From: CAVWSM01 sp963798505
GTDB lineage: Bacteria; Actinomycetota; Actinomycetes; Jiangellales; Jiangellaceae
Assembly: GCA_963798505.1 (NCBI GenBank)
Contig: CAWCTX010000019.1
Span: 1 to 64,000 of the forward strand
Reading direction: 5' to 3'
DNA: 64,000 bases
Shown: in pieces, positions 63,207 through 64,000 of the stretch
Layout: every line of letters begins with the position of its first letter
Numbering within the stretch: the stretch's first letter is position 1
Program-made: the position numbers and the translations under genes
The notes under the pieces: generated by a model
What the model was told of the DNA's origin: nothing
The model's input: the letters and a program-made list of their open reading frames with translations, nothing else
Database searches by the model: none

Positions 63207-64000
63207 ATGGAAGATCGGCCAGGTCCGGTGGCGTTGTCAACGTTCGTGGGCACATCGCAGGGTGCAACGGCGACGCGGGTGAGTGGCTCGCCGCACCCTG
63301 CGCTGCGGCCCTACCTGGCGCACGACTACGTCGGCATCACCGAGGCCACCGATCAGGAGCGCGGACTGCTGCTGCCGGCGACTACCTCGGTGCTCATGAT
63401 CGTCAAGATCCAGGACTCGCCGCTGCGCCCGCCCGCGTTCGTCAACGGCGTGCACGGCTCCTTCTCGGTCATCGACGGCGCCTGCTCCCCGTCGTACCTC
63501 GAGGTGCGCCTCTCCCCGCTCGGCGCCTTCGGCCTGCTCGGGCTGCCCATGGACGAGCTCAACGACAAGATCGTCGATCTCAAGGACATCCTCGGCGCCG
63601 ACGGCCGGTTGCTGGGGGACACAACCCGCGACGCGCCGACCTGGGCCCGGCGCTTCCAGGTCCTCGACGGGTTCCTGCTGGGCCGGCTGGCCCAGGCGCG
63701 GCTTCCGGCACCTGAGGTGGTCACGGCCTGGGCGCGCCTCGAGGCCTCCGCCGGAGCGGTCCCGATCGGCCGGATCGCCAAGGACGTGGGCTGGAGCCAC
63801 AAGCACCTGATCACCCGCTTCCGGCAGCAGATCGGCCTGTCCCCCAAGACCGCCGCGCGCTTGCTGCGCTTCGAGCGCGTCTCGCGGCAGGTTACGGAAG
63901 ATCCGGGAGCGCCCTGGGCACAGGTCGCGGCTGACGCCGGCTACACCGACCAGGCCCACCTGGTCCGTGACTTCCGGCAGTTCACGGGGAGCGCGCCGAC
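63207..64000 (+). CDS. AraC-family transcriptional regulator, partial
   Basis: An open frame of 264 codons that runs off the right edge. The N-terminal sensing part has LRPYLAHDYVGITEATDQER and GLLLPATTSVLMIVKIQDSP. The C-terminal AraC domain has VPIGRIAKDVGWSHKHLITR and FRQQIGLSPKTAARLLRFER, the first helix-turn-helix, then WAQVAADAGYTDQAHLVRDF and RQFTGSAP, the second. About the last 10-20 residues are missing. ATG 63207 is the most upstream start; GTG codons at 63228 and 63246 are also possible. Divergent from the DUF1801 gene. Confidence 0.82.
   Translation, partial: MEDRPGPVALSTFVGTSQGATATRVSGSPHPALRPYLAHDYVGITEATDQERGLLLPATTSVLMIVKIQDSPLRPPAFVNGVHGSFSVIDGACSPSYLEVRLSPLGAFGLLGLPMDELNDKIVDLKDILGADGRLLGDTTRDAPTWARRFQVLDGFLLGRLAQARLPAPEVVTAWARLEASAGAVPIGRIAKDVGWSHKHLITRFRQQIGLSPKTAARLLRFERVSRQVTEDPGAPWAQVAADAGYTDQAHLVRDFRQFTGSAP

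Overview
The window is high-GC, gene-dense DNA from an actinobacterium. Indicators are GTG starts, many start codons 6-8 nt downstream of a TANNNT -10 hexamer (leaderless style), an AccA3/AccD/AccE-type acyl-CoA carboxylase, PspA and PspC proteins, an Rv1264-like adenylate cyclase, an LpdA-type quinone reductase and a DUF6318 lipoprotein. Gene content and order look most like Propionibacteriales (Nocardioidaceae/Kribbellaceae-like); this placement is inference from recall, not a search.

The assembly carries many single-base frame breaks. About 25 of roughly 65 genes continue with family-typical sequence in another frame, including housekeeping genes (purE, purK, purine nucleoside phosphorylase, accA). 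I treat most as sequencing or consensus errors and give the full inferred extent of each gene.

Layout. 1-3.5 kb: purE, purK, a GtrA protein and ugd. 3.5-8 kb: toxin-antitoxin modules (mazEF, a RelE-like pair, an orphan AbrB/VapB antitoxin, a nucleotidyltransferase/Xre pair) around a CoA-binding protein and an acyl-CoA dehydrogenase. 8-12 kb: lone winged-helix protein, POT peptide transporter, RHH protein, PKD and DUF6318 exported proteins. 12.3-15.6 kb: a minus-strand operon PH protein > adenylate cyclase > enoyl-CoA hydratase > HMG-CoA lyase, joined by 4-nt overlaps. 15.7-21.7 kb: birA and ppc, divergent from propionyl-CoA carboxylase beta and epsilon. 21.7-29.2 kb: L-2-hydroxyglutarate oxidase-like enzyme, DUF885 peptidase, NTF2-like and DinB-like proteins, Maf, a TPM protein and PspA. 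29.4-36 kb: leucine/acyl-CoA catabolism (acyl-CoA dehydrogenase, carboxyltransferase, MerR regulator), a GH18 hydrolase and the biotin-carboxylase subunit. 36-54.8 kb: salvage and central carbon genes (purine nucleoside phosphorylase, phosphohexomutase, deoC, two aldehyde dehydrogenases, uridine kinase, adenosine deaminase, pta-ackA), with LpdA, an APC permease, BrkB and PspC. 54.8-62.8 kb: a large BTAD/AAA regulator followed by a one-direction cluster of flavin oxidase, nitrilase, a PLP decarboxylase fused to a truncated-hemoglobin domain, and a DHFR-like reductase. The right end holds a DUF1801 protein and a partial AraC regulator.

How the genes fit together. The enoyl-CoA hydratase, HMG-CoA lyase, carboxyltransferase, acyl-CoA dehydrogenase and MerR protein cover most of leucine breakdown. 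BirA would biotinylate the shared alpha subunit. Propionyl-CoA carboxylase and Ppc feed carbon into the TCA cycle. Deoxynucleoside salvage runs through adenosine deaminase, purine nucleoside phosphorylase, phosphohexomutase, deoC and aldehyde dehydrogenase to acetate metabolism by pta-ackA. The most unusual locus is 54.8-62.8 kb, where heme and PLP domains appear on one polypeptide. Recurrent long intergenic palindromes (at least two families) and a symmetric bidirectional leaderless promoter between add and pta are the main non-coding features.
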